Notes under the pieces: model-generated | The model's input: the letters and a program-made list of their open reading frames with translations, nothing else | Databases searched by the model: none | Told to the model about the DNA's origin: nothing | Shown: positions 52,670-60,982 of the stretch, piece by piece | How the letters are laid out: every line of letters begins with the position of its first letter | Position numbering within the stretch: the first letter of the stretch is position 1 | Assembly: GCF_024397915.1 (NCBI RefSeq) | Contig: NZ_CP073347.1 | Coordinates: 1,550,001 to 1,614,000 of the forward strand | Source: Marinobacterium rhizophilum | Lineage (GTDB): Bacteria > Pseudomonadota > Gammaproteobacteria > Pseudomonadales > Balneatricaceae | DNA: 64,000 nucleotides | Reading direction: 5' to 3' | Translations under genes and position numbers: made by a program

Positions 52670-53007
52670 TGGGTTGTGATTGGGGGCCTCAGCTTTCAAG
52701 GTAAAGAGCCTTGGATATCTTCATTGCACGAGCAAAGAAAGTAGGTCGCCAGCAAGACGGAGTCGCGTGCTTGAACTCAGTTAAAAACGATCGACGTTGT
52801 CTTGTCATAGAAAACCTCATATGCGGTGGTGACTGTACCACCTAAATCGGTGTCCGGAATCATTGAACCACTACAGGATACCTGCCGGTCACGTGGCGCT
52901 AAACCTGGAGCGTAGCGACGTGCCCAACACCCGAGATGGATGGGCACACCAATCCTCCCAGGGTGTTAATTTGTGAGGTCTCCGTCTGTAGACGTAAAGT
53001 CACGTGT
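52670..53007. other. Junction region with IS remnant
   Basis: No complete gene. Apart from the OrfA fragment and its leader, the rest shows nothing recognisable. It separates core-like DNA on the left from the AT-richer operon on the right. Confidence 0.5.
52750..52808 (-). pseudogene. IS3-family OrfA 5' fragment
   Basis: Minus strand reads ATG then MTRQRRSFLTEFKHA, the usual opening of IS3-family OrfA (MTxQRRxFxxEFK), preceded by AGGTTTT and the non-coding leader of an IS (TGATTCCGGACACC at about 52850). The match fades after 15 codons. A leftover insertion sequence at the left border of the catabolic operon. Confidence 0.6.
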
Positions 53008-53751
53008 CTATTTTATGTCGGCAATCCTGGAATCGGAAAAATACGACAGTAGCGCCTGATGCTCACTGCCAACGGCCACAAGGGTGACACCTTTAACAAA
53101 CCAGTCCGCTGCATGTGTCATGTCCGATGCAAATACCATCGAGACAACATTCCCCGCGTTGCAAGCGTCCAAAACTCTTTGTGTGGCCTCTACGACGGCT
53201 GGGTGATTAACGTCAAAAACCTCCATCGCGACAGATAAATCCGCCCTACCCACAAAGCATGCATCTACTCCTGAGGTCGACACGATATCGTCGATATTCT
53301 GAACACCTTCGCTATCTTCAATCTGAAGCACCACAACGGTTTCCTTAGCAATTTTAACAAGGCGCTCAATAGGAATCGTACCGTAGCCGCCGGCACGGTT
53401 GGTGCCTGCAAAACCGCGGCCGTTAGCGCCATATTCTGTCGCGCGAACGATCGCTTGCGCCTGAGCCATAGTTTTCACTTGAGGAATAACAATACCATCA
53501 GCACCCATATCCAAAACTTGTAAAATTCGTGCGGCATCACCTTCGACTAGCCGCACCAGAATGGGAAGATTAACGGCTTTGGCCGCTAGGATGCAGCGAT
53601 CAACATCTGCATGAGTGAACGGCGAATGTTCGGTATCAAGAATCACAAAATCAAGCCCGCTACGGCCTAAGACTTCAATTAAACTGTAGTGGCCTGTCTT
53701 CAAAAATGTACCAACGAGTTTCTCGGCAGCGTGAATCCGTGATTTCAGCAT
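53008..53751 (-). CDS. HpcH/HpaI-family 2-keto-3-deoxy acid aldolase
   Basis: A 247-aa class II aldolase: GRSGLDFVILDTEHSPFTHA, VRLVEGDAARILQVLDMGAD (catalytic/phosphate-type Arg region), QIEDSEGVQNIDDIV with metal-binding Glu, and ACFVGRADLSVAM (metal Asp). Cleaves 2-keto-3-deoxy sugar acids or related compounds to pyruvate plus an aldehyde. Last gene of the TRAP operon; supplies the step after the dehydratase. Confidence 0.9.
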   Translation of the reverse strand: MLKSRIHAAEKLVGTFLKTGHYSLIEVLGRSGLDFVILDTEHSPFTHADVDRCILAAKAVNLPILVRLVEGDAARILQVLDMGADGIVIPQVKTMAQAQAIVRATEYGANGRGFAGTNRAGGYGTIPIERLVKIAKETVVVLQIEDSEGVQNIDDIVSTSGVDACFVGRADLSVAMEVFDVNHPAVVEATQRVLDACNAGNVVSMVFASDMTHAADWFVKGVTLVAVGSEHQALLSYFSDSRIADIK

Positions 53752-53771
53752 TTCATAGTCCTAGTGAAGCA

Positions 53772-54629
53772 TTAACCTTGATGAATCAGAAAATCCGAGT
53801 ATAACCGTGAAAGATCGACAGAACTGGTTCGCAACGGATTCAGATAAGTATCTACCATCGATCCTACATCCATGCGCCCCGCATATTGAGAAATAATCAG
53901 CGCCAATTTTATTCTGCCCTTAGGGTCCCTAATACCAACTGAAAGTGAAATCAGTCCCGACTCTAACTCCTCAACAGAGGTAGCATAGCCTTGTTCATTG
54001 ATTTGTCCGCATTCTTTAATCATTGCGTCAGCCGAGACAATAGTCTGACGTGTCAGTTTTTTTGGCTTATGCTGGTCGTACCATTCTCTAATCGCCCCGT
54101 CGGATTTTTGTGCCAACAATAGTTTTCCACCTGATGAAGCATGCGCTGAAAGGCGGTCACCAAGGCTAAGTTGTGATGCGTATATTCGCCGCGACGGATC
54201 ACGGCATAGGAACATCACCTCAGGGCCGTTCAAGGTTACAATTGAACAAGGGCAATCGATTCTCTCTGAGAGCTCCTGTATTTTCTCCGCAAGGATACTT
54301 AAAATACTGTTTCCCGTTAAAAAAACCCGTGATATCGACAAACATCTAGATGTCAGCCGATAACCCAAGTCCGTTTTGTCGAGATAACCGCTGGCCTGAA
54401 GCGTTAAAACCAACCGCCTAGCTGAAGCCCGGCTGGTCTTTAGACGATCAGCCACGCTTTGAAAGCTGATATGTTGCACTCCCTCAGCGAACATTTCTAG
54501 AACTGCGATACCTTTGGCGAGGGTCAACGAATAATCCTTTTCATTGCCGCAGAATTGACGTTCCTCCGGATTAAGCAAATCCCCGGACACAGAAAGGACG
54601 GTTTGTAATTTTTTATCGTCTAACTGCAT
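53772..54629 (-). CDS. IclR-family regulator
   Basis: A 285-aa regulator. Winged HTH about residues 30-90 (GIAVLEMFAEGVQHISFQSV, RLKTSRASARRLVLTLQASG) and an effector domain (LGDRLSAHASSGGKLLLAQK, GLISLSVGIRDPKGR). Sits inside the operon, 13 bp after the dehydratase. The palindrome GTTCGATTATCGTAC at 59534, upstream of the operon, resembles known IclR-type boxes and is its likely target. Confidence 0.92.
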   Translation of the reverse strand: MQLDDKKLQTVLSVSGDLLNPEERQFCGNEKDYSLTLAKGIAVLEMFAEGVQHISFQSVADRLKTSRASARRLVLTLQASGYLDKTDLGYRLTSRCLSISRVFLTGNSILSILAEKIQELSERIDCPCSIVTLNGPEVMFLCRDPSRRIYASQLSLGDRLSAHASSGGKLLLAQKSDGAIREWYDQHKPKKLTRQTIVSADAMIKECGQINEQGYATSVEELESGLISLSVGIRDPKGRIKLALIISQYAGRMDVGSMVDTYLNPLRTSSVDLSRLYSDFLIHQG

Positions 54630-54641
54630 GTCGCTTTTTCC

Positions 54642-56372
54642 TTAAAAAATCTTTGGTTCGGGCACGGCAGCGCCTGCTGCTGTCTGCAGGAAGTCAAAAT
54701 CGCAGCCGTCATGTGCTTGCGAAACATGGGTAGAGTACATCTTGCCGAAACCACGACCAAAAGGCTCCTCCCGTGGTATCCAAGACGCGCGTCGATCTTC
54801 CAGTTCGGAGTCAGAAACTTGCATATTGATGCTACGCTCACGGATATTCACACGGATAATATCGCCTGTGCGAAGCAATGCAAGCGGCCCGCCAATATGG
54901 GCCTCAGGCGAAATATGCAGGACGCAAGCACCATAGCTTGTCCCGCTCATCCGTGCATCGGAGATACGCAGCATATCACGAACTCCCGCACGTAGCAGTT
55001 TTTGTGGGATCGGCAGCATACCCCACTCCGGCATGCCCGGTCCGCCTACCGGACCGGCATTGCGAAGAACCAAAATGCTGTCCTCAGTCACATCCAAATC
55101 TTCGTCATCAATACACTCCTTTAGCTCCTCATAGGAGTCGAAAACCAGGGCAGGACCTGTGTGATCCAAGAACTTTGCACTGCACGCCGACGGTTTGATG
55201 ACGCAGCCATGGGGCGCAAGGTTGCCCCGAAGAACAGCCAATGCACCTTCTTCGTAAATCGGGTTATCGATGGACCGAATCACGTCTTCATTGAATACAC
55301 GCGCATTGGAGATATCTTCGGACAACGGACGGCCCGTGACAGAGATCATACTTAAATCTAGATGAGACTCTATTTGTTTCATCAGGGCAGGCAGCCCGCC
55401 TGCATAATAGAAATCCTCCATCAAATATGTTTCACCACTGGGGCGAACATTGGCAACCACAGGAACTTTACGACTGGCAGCGTCGAAATCATCCAAAGTG
55501 ATGCTGACTCCCGCACGCCGTGCCATCGCAATCACATGGATAATTGCATTGGTTGAACACCCCATTGCCATCGCAACTGCAATCGCATTCTGGAAAGAGG
55601 CAAGCTGTAAAATTTGAGTAGGCAACAGATCCTCCCATACCATATCGACTATGCGGCGACCGACTGCTTTACTCATCGTAATGTGATTAGAATCTGCGGC
55701 AGGGATAGAGGACGCCCCTGGCAATGTCATGCCAAGCGCATCGGCAATTGCGGTCATGGTCGACGCCGTACCCATCGTCATACAATGGCCATAGCTACGC
55801 GCTATACCTCGTTCGACACCCTCCCAATCGGCTCGTGTGATATTGCCCGCGCGCAATTCATCCCAATATTTCCAGCTATCCGATCCAGAACCAAGAGTTT
55901 TACCCTGCCAGTTGCCCCGCAGCATTGGTCCGGCAGGCAAATAGATCGATGGTACGTTCATACTGACCGCGCCCATCAACAGAGCTGGCGTGGTCTTGTC
56001 ACAACCACCCATCAGAACCGCGCCATCAATCGGATGGGAGCGAATTAATTCTTCGACCTCCATCGCCAGCATATTTCGGTACATCATCGCAGAGGGTTTG
56101 ACGAATTGTTCAGCCAAAGAGATGGCTGGCAATTCCAGCGGAAAACCACCCGATTGTAGAATTCCAGTTTTGACAAACTCTACTCGGTTACGAAAGTGAG
56201 CATGACACGGGTTAATATCCGACCATGTGTTTATAATCGCGATGATCGGACGACCTTCCCAGTCTATAGGGTCATAACCCATCTGCATCATTCGCGATCG
56301 ATGACCGAAAGTCCTCAGCCCTTTATCACCGAACCAACGGTTTGAACGAAGTTTTGCTACATCCTTGGACAT
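54642..56372 (-). CDS. IlvD/Edd-family sugar-acid dehydratase
   Basis: A 576-aa Fe-S dehydratase. Cys in LMGGCDKTTPALLMG and SYGHCMTMGTASTM, plus MGCSTNAIIHVIAMARRAG, supply the cluster and active site; C-terminal RISDARMSGTSYGACVLHIS is diagnostic. Length and opening (SNRWFGDKGLRTFGHRSRMM) resemble L-arabinonate/other aldonate dehydratases rather than IlvD. Converts an aldonate to its 2-keto-3-deoxy acid, feeding the aldolase downstream. Exact sugar not deducible. Confidence 0.9.
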   Translation of the reverse strand: MSKDVAKLRSNRWFGDKGLRTFGHRSRMMQMGYDPIDWEGRPIIAIINTWSDINPCHAHFRNRVEFVKTGILQSGGFPLELPAISLAEQFVKPSAMMYRNMLAMEVEELIRSHPIDGAVLMGGCDKTTPALLMGAVSMNVPSIYLPAGPMLRGNWQGKTLGSGSDSWKYWDELRAGNITRADWEGVERGIARSYGHCMTMGTASTMTAIADALGMTLPGASSIPAADSNHITMSKAVGRRIVDMVWEDLLPTQILQLASFQNAIAVAMAMGCSTNAIIHVIAMARRAGVSITLDDFDAASRKVPVVANVRPSGETYLMEDFYYAGGLPALMKQIESHLDLSMISVTGRPLSEDISNARVFNEDVIRSIDNPIYEEGALAVLRGNLAPHGCVIKPSACSAKFLDHTGPALVFDSYEELKECIDDEDLDVTEDSILVLRNAGPVGGPGMPEWGMLPIPQKLLRAGVRDMLRISDARMSGTSYGACVLHISPEAHIGGPLALLRTGDIIRVNIRERSINMQVSDSELEDRRASWIPREEPFGRGFGKMYSTHVSQAHDGCDFDFLQTAAGAAVPEPKIF

Positions 56373-56390
56373 GGTGTTAACCTCTTATAC

Positions 56391-56528
56391 TTAAAGGGAT
56401 CCTGAGAACATGAACATCAGGCAAACCACTGTGGCAGTTAAGACATAACCTGCCAGGTCCGCAAGAATACTGGCCGTCCTGCCAAGAAGTTCGTCGCTCG
56501 ACATTTTCTCGTTTTGCTCATGGTTCAT
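56391..56528 (-). CDS. 45-aa membrane protein in the TRAP operon
   Basis: Frame MNHEQNEKMSSDELLGRTAS, then a hydrophobic span (ILADLAGYVLTATVVCLMFM) and FSGSL. ATG overlaps the dctM stop (ATGA) and GAGGT lies nine bases upstream, so it is translationally coupled to the permease. One membrane span. Not recognised; it might stabilise the transporter, which is inference from position only. Confidence 0.65.
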   Translation of the reverse strand: MNHEQNEKMSSDELLGRTASILADLAGYVLTATVVCLMFMFSGSL

Positions 56529-57838
56529 CTGGATAGTACCTCGGGTAAAAACAATGCGAGCTGAGGGAAGAACAATACCAGCAACAAACCAGCGAACTGC
56601 ATCAACACAAACGGCCAAACAGACGAGAAAATTTCTTGCAATGATATGTCCGGAGGCGCTACGCTTTTTAGAAAAAAGCATGCCGGACCAAAGGGCGGTG
56701 ACAGGTAATATATCTGAATGTTCATTGCGAACAACACACCAAACCAGATCGGGTCATAACCGAGAGAGACCACCACAGGTGCAAATATAGGCACCGTGAT
56801 AAACACAATTGCAATCCATTCCATGAAAGTGCCCAGCAGGAATACAATCCCCATCATTAACAGAATGATCAGGATAGGGTGCCATCCTAGCCCTGCCAGT
56901 ATACCATGTAAAAATTTACTGCCGCCGATGATATTGTAAATTCCGACAAGGCTTACCGCACCAAGCACCAGCCAAATAACCGACCCAACGGTCAGCACAG
57001 TCTGACGGAAGGTGTCACGAATCATTCCATAGTTTAGCCGGCCTCGCAGCAACGCCACAAGTATAGCAGCGCAAGCCCCAATCGCAGCGGCTTCGGTAAC
57101 AGATGCCATACCTGAATAGATCGTACCCATCACGCTTGTTATAACGAAAATCGGTGCAATCAAGTCTTTTAGCGCCTTAAGCTTTTGGACCTTAACCGCT
57201 CCCTCTAATAACACTGGAACCGGGGCCATAGCAGGGTTAATCCGACAGCGGGTATAGATGTAGCCGATATAAATCGTAGCCAGCAACAGCCCCGGGACCG
57301 TACCGCCCAAGAAAAGATCAGAGATAGATACATTCGCGGTCACGCCATAAACGATCATAACAATACTTGGCGGGATCAAGGTGGCCAAAGCGCCTGACGC
57401 GCAGATAATCCCGATGGACAACTTGCGATCATAACCTAAGCGCAGCATTTGCGGTAAAGCGACCATCCCGAGCATCACAATCTCGCCTCCCATTATCCCG
57501 CTCATAGCGGCAAGAAACACGGCAACCACGCATGTTTGAATGCCAAGTGATCCAGGAAATCGGCCGCCAAGTGTGGACATTGCATCAAACAGGCTTTCAG
57601 CAATACCTGATCGTTCCAATATTCCAGCCATGAAAACAAATAATGGAACAGCCACAAGTGAATAGTTTTCCAACACGTGGTAAACATTACTGGATATCAA
57701 TAACAGACCAGGAGGTCCGAAGTAAATTAACGACGTGACCACTGACACCAGCAGGGTTGCAATACCCAGCGGCGTCCCAACAACAATTAGCGCAAGAAGT
57801 GCGATGATAATCAACGCTGTTACAAGTGCGATACTCAT
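56525..57838 (-). CDS. dctM: TRAP transporter large permease
   Basis: About 437 aa with some twelve to thirteen hydrophobic helices: PLFVFMAGILERSG, GGEIVMLGMVALPQMLRLGY, ASGALATLIPPSIVMIVYG are DctM signatures. Start ATG 57838 overlaps dctQ by ATGA. Uses the sodium gradient to take up the solute delivered by DctP. Confidence 0.95.
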   Translation of the reverse strand: MSIALVTALIIIALLALIVVGTPLGIATLLVSVVTSLIYFGPPGLLLISSNVYHVLENYSLVAVPLFVFMAGILERSGIAESLFDAMSTLGGRFPGSLGIQTCVVAVFLAAMSGIMGGEIVMLGMVALPQMLRLGYDRKLSIGIICASGALATLIPPSIVMIVYGVTANVSISDLFLGGTVPGLLLATIYIGYIYTRCRINPAMAPVPVLLEGAVKVQKLKALKDLIAPIFVITSVMGTIYSGMASVTEAAAIGACAAILVALLRGRLNYGMIRDTFRQTVLTVGSVIWLVLGAVSLVGIYNIIGGSKFLHGILAGLGWHPILIILLMMGIVFLLGTFMEWIAIVFITVPIFAPVVVSLGYDPIWFGVLFAMNIQIYYLSPPFGPACFFLKSVAPPDISLQEIFSSVWPFVLMQFAGLLLVLFFPQLALFLPEVLSR

Positions 57839-58353
57839 ACTTTCACCTCGGGCACATCCGGTTGTGCGATGGTTCTTCCCATAATGGCAAAACACAAGTT
57901 TGCGCAGGTTTGCAATACGCCCAGGCAAGCGGCAACGAACAAGATCGGTTTAAGAATGGCGGGCATCGGCGGGTTAAACGCACTGCCCGTGCGTTCCACT
58001 CGGGTTAAAGCTTCCCATGCTGGTTCGGCTGTTGCGATAGCCAATGCAGCAAAGGCAACGACCGTCAACATCAATGTCAGAACGTCTAGCCAGTGTTTCT
58101 TTCGATTTGGCACGAAATCGCGTAAAAAAGTAATCGCAATATGGCGGCTTTGCTGTCCGACAAATCCTACAGAAAGTGCCCAGGCTACTGCGCAAAGCGT
58201 CAATGTTACCTCGAATGCCCAGTCTGACGGCGCATTAAAAAAGTAACGCATGACAACTTCGTAAACTGCTATCAACAAGGACGCCAGATATAGCGGTGCG
58301 CAAGCATAGCCTATACAGATACTAAGTCTAGAGATGAACATGGTGAAAATCAT
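57835..58353 (-). CDS. dctQ: TRAP transporter small permease
   Basis: A 172-aa protein with four hydrophobic helices; VVMRYFFNAPSDWAFEVTLT and VGFVGQQSRHIAITFLRDFV are typical DctQ motifs. Between dctP (56 bp upstream) and dctM (overlapping). Confidence 0.93.
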   Translation of the reverse strand: MIFTMFISRLSICIGYACAPLYLASLLIAVYEVVMRYFFNAPSDWAFEVTLTLCAVAWALSVGFVGQQSRHIAITFLRDFVPNRKKHWLDVLTLMLTVVAFAALAIATAEPAWEALTRVERTGSAFNPPMPAILKPILFVAACLGVLQTCANLCFAIMGRTIAQPDVPEVKV

Positions 58354-58409
58354 GATCTTCCTTGAACCGAGAGAAATGCCGAGAAAGGATAGCCTTTCCC
58401 GGCTTTAGG

Positions 58410-59438
58410 TTATTTATCAGAATAAAGTCCGATCTGACGCAGATAGTCTATTTGCGCCGTATAAACTATCTTCGCATCTTCGGATTGACCAGCCGCGCGC
58501 TCCCAAGCCTTCTTGGCCGCAATACGGAACGCCTGACGATCCGCCGCGGACCAGTCGATCACCTTAAAACCCTCGCGCTCGGCCAGCTCTTGCGCGGTTT
58601 TTTTGTCTTCCAAATCGGCGGCCCGACGAATGTCGTCATAGGCCGCGTTATACCAGATTTCGAGAATGGCTTGCTCTTGTGCGGTCAGCGCGTTCCACTT
58701 CGCCTTGTTCACCGAAAAACTGTGAACGGCTTGAGAGTGGATGCCTGGATAGATCGGGTACTTTGCTATCTTATGTAAGCCCAATGCTTCGTTATTAACC
58801 AATGCACTGGCATCGGCTGCGTCAACCAAACCGGTTTCAAGTGCCGTGTAAACTTCACTGAACGGTAAACTCACGGGCGTGGCACCAACTTCACGGAACA
58901 CTTCAGCGGCCAAGCCTTCGGGCGCGCGAATTTTCTTGCCAGCCAGATCGGCCAGAGTCTCGATGGGTGTCGCCACAACCAAGGCTTCACGTGCATAGGG
59001 GCCACAGCCGATGACCTTCATCTTTTCGCCAAAATGGTGATCATAGAGCTGTTGTAAAACTTCGCGACCACCACCGTTACGACAAAAGGTTTGTCCTTGA
59101 TCAGGGGAGTCGTACGCGGCAATTAGGTCACCAAACAAGGCAAAAGCGGGGTCATGGCCGGCAAAGTAGTTCGGAGCGGTCATCTGGCCGTCCAAAATAC
59201 CTGCACCCACCGCTTTCGGGGTTTCACGGTGTGGGACAACCGCACCGGTCGGAAGCAATTCTATAGTCAAAGAACCGCCGCTCATCTGTTCCAGTTTCGG
59301 TAACCAGACGTCCTGAAGGCGGCTCATGACAAAGTCACCTGAATTTTGGGCAGTCTGAATACGCAGCATTGTCTCCGCCGCGACTGGGCCCGCTAAGGTT
59401 AGACTTAGAACGCTGAGAGCTAAGGATTTTAATTTCAT
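58410..59438 (-). CDS. dctP: TRAP transporter solute-binding protein
   Basis: A 342-aa periplasmic receptor. Signal peptide SLALSVLSLTLAGPVAAETM. DctP features: AYDSPDQGQTFCRNGGGREV, MKVIGCGPYAREALV, KKIRAPEGLAAEVFREVGAT (conserved Arg that pins the ligand carboxylate) and ETGLVDAADASALVNNEALG. First gene of the operon. Ligand is an organic acid, probably the aldonate used by the dehydratase. Confidence 0.94.
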   Translation of the reverse strand: MKLKSLALSVLSLTLAGPVAAETMLRIQTAQNSGDFVMSRLQDVWLPKLEQMSGGSLTIELLPTGAVVPHRETPKAVGAGILDGQMTAPNYFAGHDPAFALFGDLIAAYDSPDQGQTFCRNGGGREVLQQLYDHHFGEKMKVIGCGPYAREALVVATPIETLADLAGKKIRAPEGLAAEVFREVGATPVSLPFSEVYTALETGLVDAADASALVNNEALGLHKIAKYPIYPGIHSQAVHSFSVNKAKWNALTAQEQAILEIWYNAAYDDIRRAADLEDKKTAQELAEREGFKVIDWSAADRQAFRIAAKKAWERAAGQSEDAKIVYTAQIDYLRQIGLYSDK

Positions 59439-59488
59439 TATTATATTTCCTCCATGACTTGTGATCGGGGTACTTCCCCTAGGGCCAA

Positions 59489-59517
59489 ACTCTACTCGTC
59501 CAAAATCTTTGAGTCAA
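59489..59517 (-). promoter_or_regulatory. Promoter of the TRAP/dehydratase operon
   Basis: On the minus strand TTGACT (59512-59517), 17-base spacer, TAGAGT (59489-59494), about 50 bp before the dctP ATG. Confidence 0.55.
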
Positions 59518-59533
59518 AAATTTTCGCACATAC

Positions 59534-59548
59534 GTTCGATTATCGTAC
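59534..59548. promoter_or_regulatory. Candidate IclR-type operator
   Basis: GTTCGATTATCGTAC, nearly palindromic and very close to the box known for PcaR-like IclR proteins (GTTCGATAATCGCAC). Lies just upstream of the -35 of the operon promoter, a position fitting activation or repression by the operon's own IclR protein. Confidence 0.6.
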
Positions 59549-59655
59549 AAGATGTAATTTCGGCTCCTACTCAGGTCCGTATTCGTGGACTATTTATACA
59601 AGTCGGTACCTGCAACGATAGTTATGCTTTCGCCTTTTCGATGCATGTAACAAGT

Positions 59656-59843
59656 GTTAGCCTGGATATTGCGTCAGGTGCCGTGATGATCGCGCAGCTA
59701 ATTGGTTTCACCGGGATTTTTCTGGTCGAACGTGGTACCGGGGAGTACGGCTGAGTGGAAAAGAATATCCTGTAAAATCAAGGAGCAAGTGAGGTGGTTC
59801 GGCATTCCGACGCGAGCGATTTGGCGCAGTATCCGGGTTAGGA
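59656..59843. mobile_element. MITE-like element, copy 1
   Basis: Starts GTTAGCCTGGATATTGCG and ends CGCAGTATCCGGGTTAG, i.e. imperfect terminal inverted repeats. The whole 188 bp aligns in inverted orientation with 60811-60982. No coding capacity for a transposase. Probably an internally deleted insertion sequence. Confidence 0.6.
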
Positions 59844-59849
59844 CCAATA

Positions 59850-60750
59850 TAGAGAAGAGATTTGGTTACCTCGCGGGTATCGTCCAGTACCCCTGATTTC
59901 TGTAGCGTCGTAATCGTGAATGCCAATAATTCCGGACCGGATTGCAAGACCTCATGCTGCCCGACCGGTTCGCATTGCAGGGGTACGGCTAATCCTTTGG
60001 AAAATTGCACTGTGGTGGCAAGCCGTTACAGCGTTTTTTCCTGATCCTTCTCCATGATAGTTGCAAGACTAATACCCGCCACGTTAACGGCCAGATGAAT
60101 GACCATCAGAATTTCGAGCACAGACTTCAATCTGTGTCGACTCTTGCCCTGCCCCGTTCTCGATAACTACAGCACAGAAGGCAGAAGAGCCGGCCGTGTG
60201 TCTTGTAAATTTCATCGCAAAAATGCTTTTGCGAAACGACATACCTCGAAGCTGGCTTATAACGATTACGAGGATGTTGTTGGATATCTTGCTCATAGAA
60301 ATTCATGAATATTGACATGATCGAAGCTGGACAGGAAAGTTTAACCCAAGCACCCCAAGAAGTATTTAAAGGTTGATAAATATGTGAATTTTTCTGTAAC
60401 CGTCTTGCGAACCTATCTTTAGTACTTCGAACGGTTACTGCCAAATGGCAGAACTCCTTGGATTTGAGGGGGTGGATGGAAATTGACGAAGATGTCGGCC
60501 AAGACATGGTGTAGGCTCAGGGACCGAAAACGCTTCCAATTGACCGCCGTCCAGTTTACGCCAAAGGCGGGCGTAACCAGGACAGCGGCTACACGAAGCA
60601 GTTGCCCTATTAATAATTTTTGGTGCGTTTAAATACTGTTTCCGGTTGCGTATTCAGGTCGTCTGAAGGCTTGATTTGCTTAACTTGGGTAGATTGGATC
60701 GGCTCCATGCTCTTCCACAGTTTTTCCTTGTCTATTTTCACCCGCCAATC
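59850..60750. other. Non-coding or decayed stretch between the MITE copies
   Basis: About 900 bases. Open frames on both strands (for example minus 60127-60507) lack ribosome binding sites and recognisable motifs. It may hold decayed mobile DNA; nothing specific can be named. Confidence 0.4.
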
Positions 60751-60756
60751 GAAAAA

Positions 60757-60779
60757 GGGGCCGGATATTATCCGGCCCC
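60757..60779 (-). terminator. Strong terminator downstream of the PQQ dehydrogenase
   Basis: GGGGCCGGAT (60757-60766) and ATCCGGCCCC (60770-60779) with a 3-base loop; on the minus strand it runs into TTTTT. It lies about 200 bp past the gene's stop, with a MITE copy in between. Confidence 0.8.
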
Positions 60780-60810
60780 TTCTTTAATTACGGCCTTGCC
60801 AGGCCGCAGA

Positions 60811-60982
60811 GTTAGCCCGAATATTGCACCAAGTTGCTCGCGCCCTCGTGTGCTGCTTGATTCCACAGGAAATTCTCCCTCACTCGGCCGCACTCCCGGG
60901 TACGCCGCTCGATCTGAAAATTCCCCGTGAAATCAATCAGCTACACGATCATCACGGCACCTGATGCAATATCCGGCTTAAC
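60811..60982. mobile_element. MITE-like element, copy 2, abutting the PQQ dehydrogenase stop
   Basis: Inverted relative to copy 1. Terminal repeats GTTAGCCCGAATATTGCA (60811-60828) and, at the other end read on the minus strand, GTTAAGCCGGATATTGCA. The TAA stop of the dehydrogenase gene falls inside this terminal repeat. Confidence 0.6.

Noticed and set aside
60127..60507. 126-codon minus-strand frame
   Set aside because: No ribosome binding site, odd composition and no motif; left as part of a decayed region.
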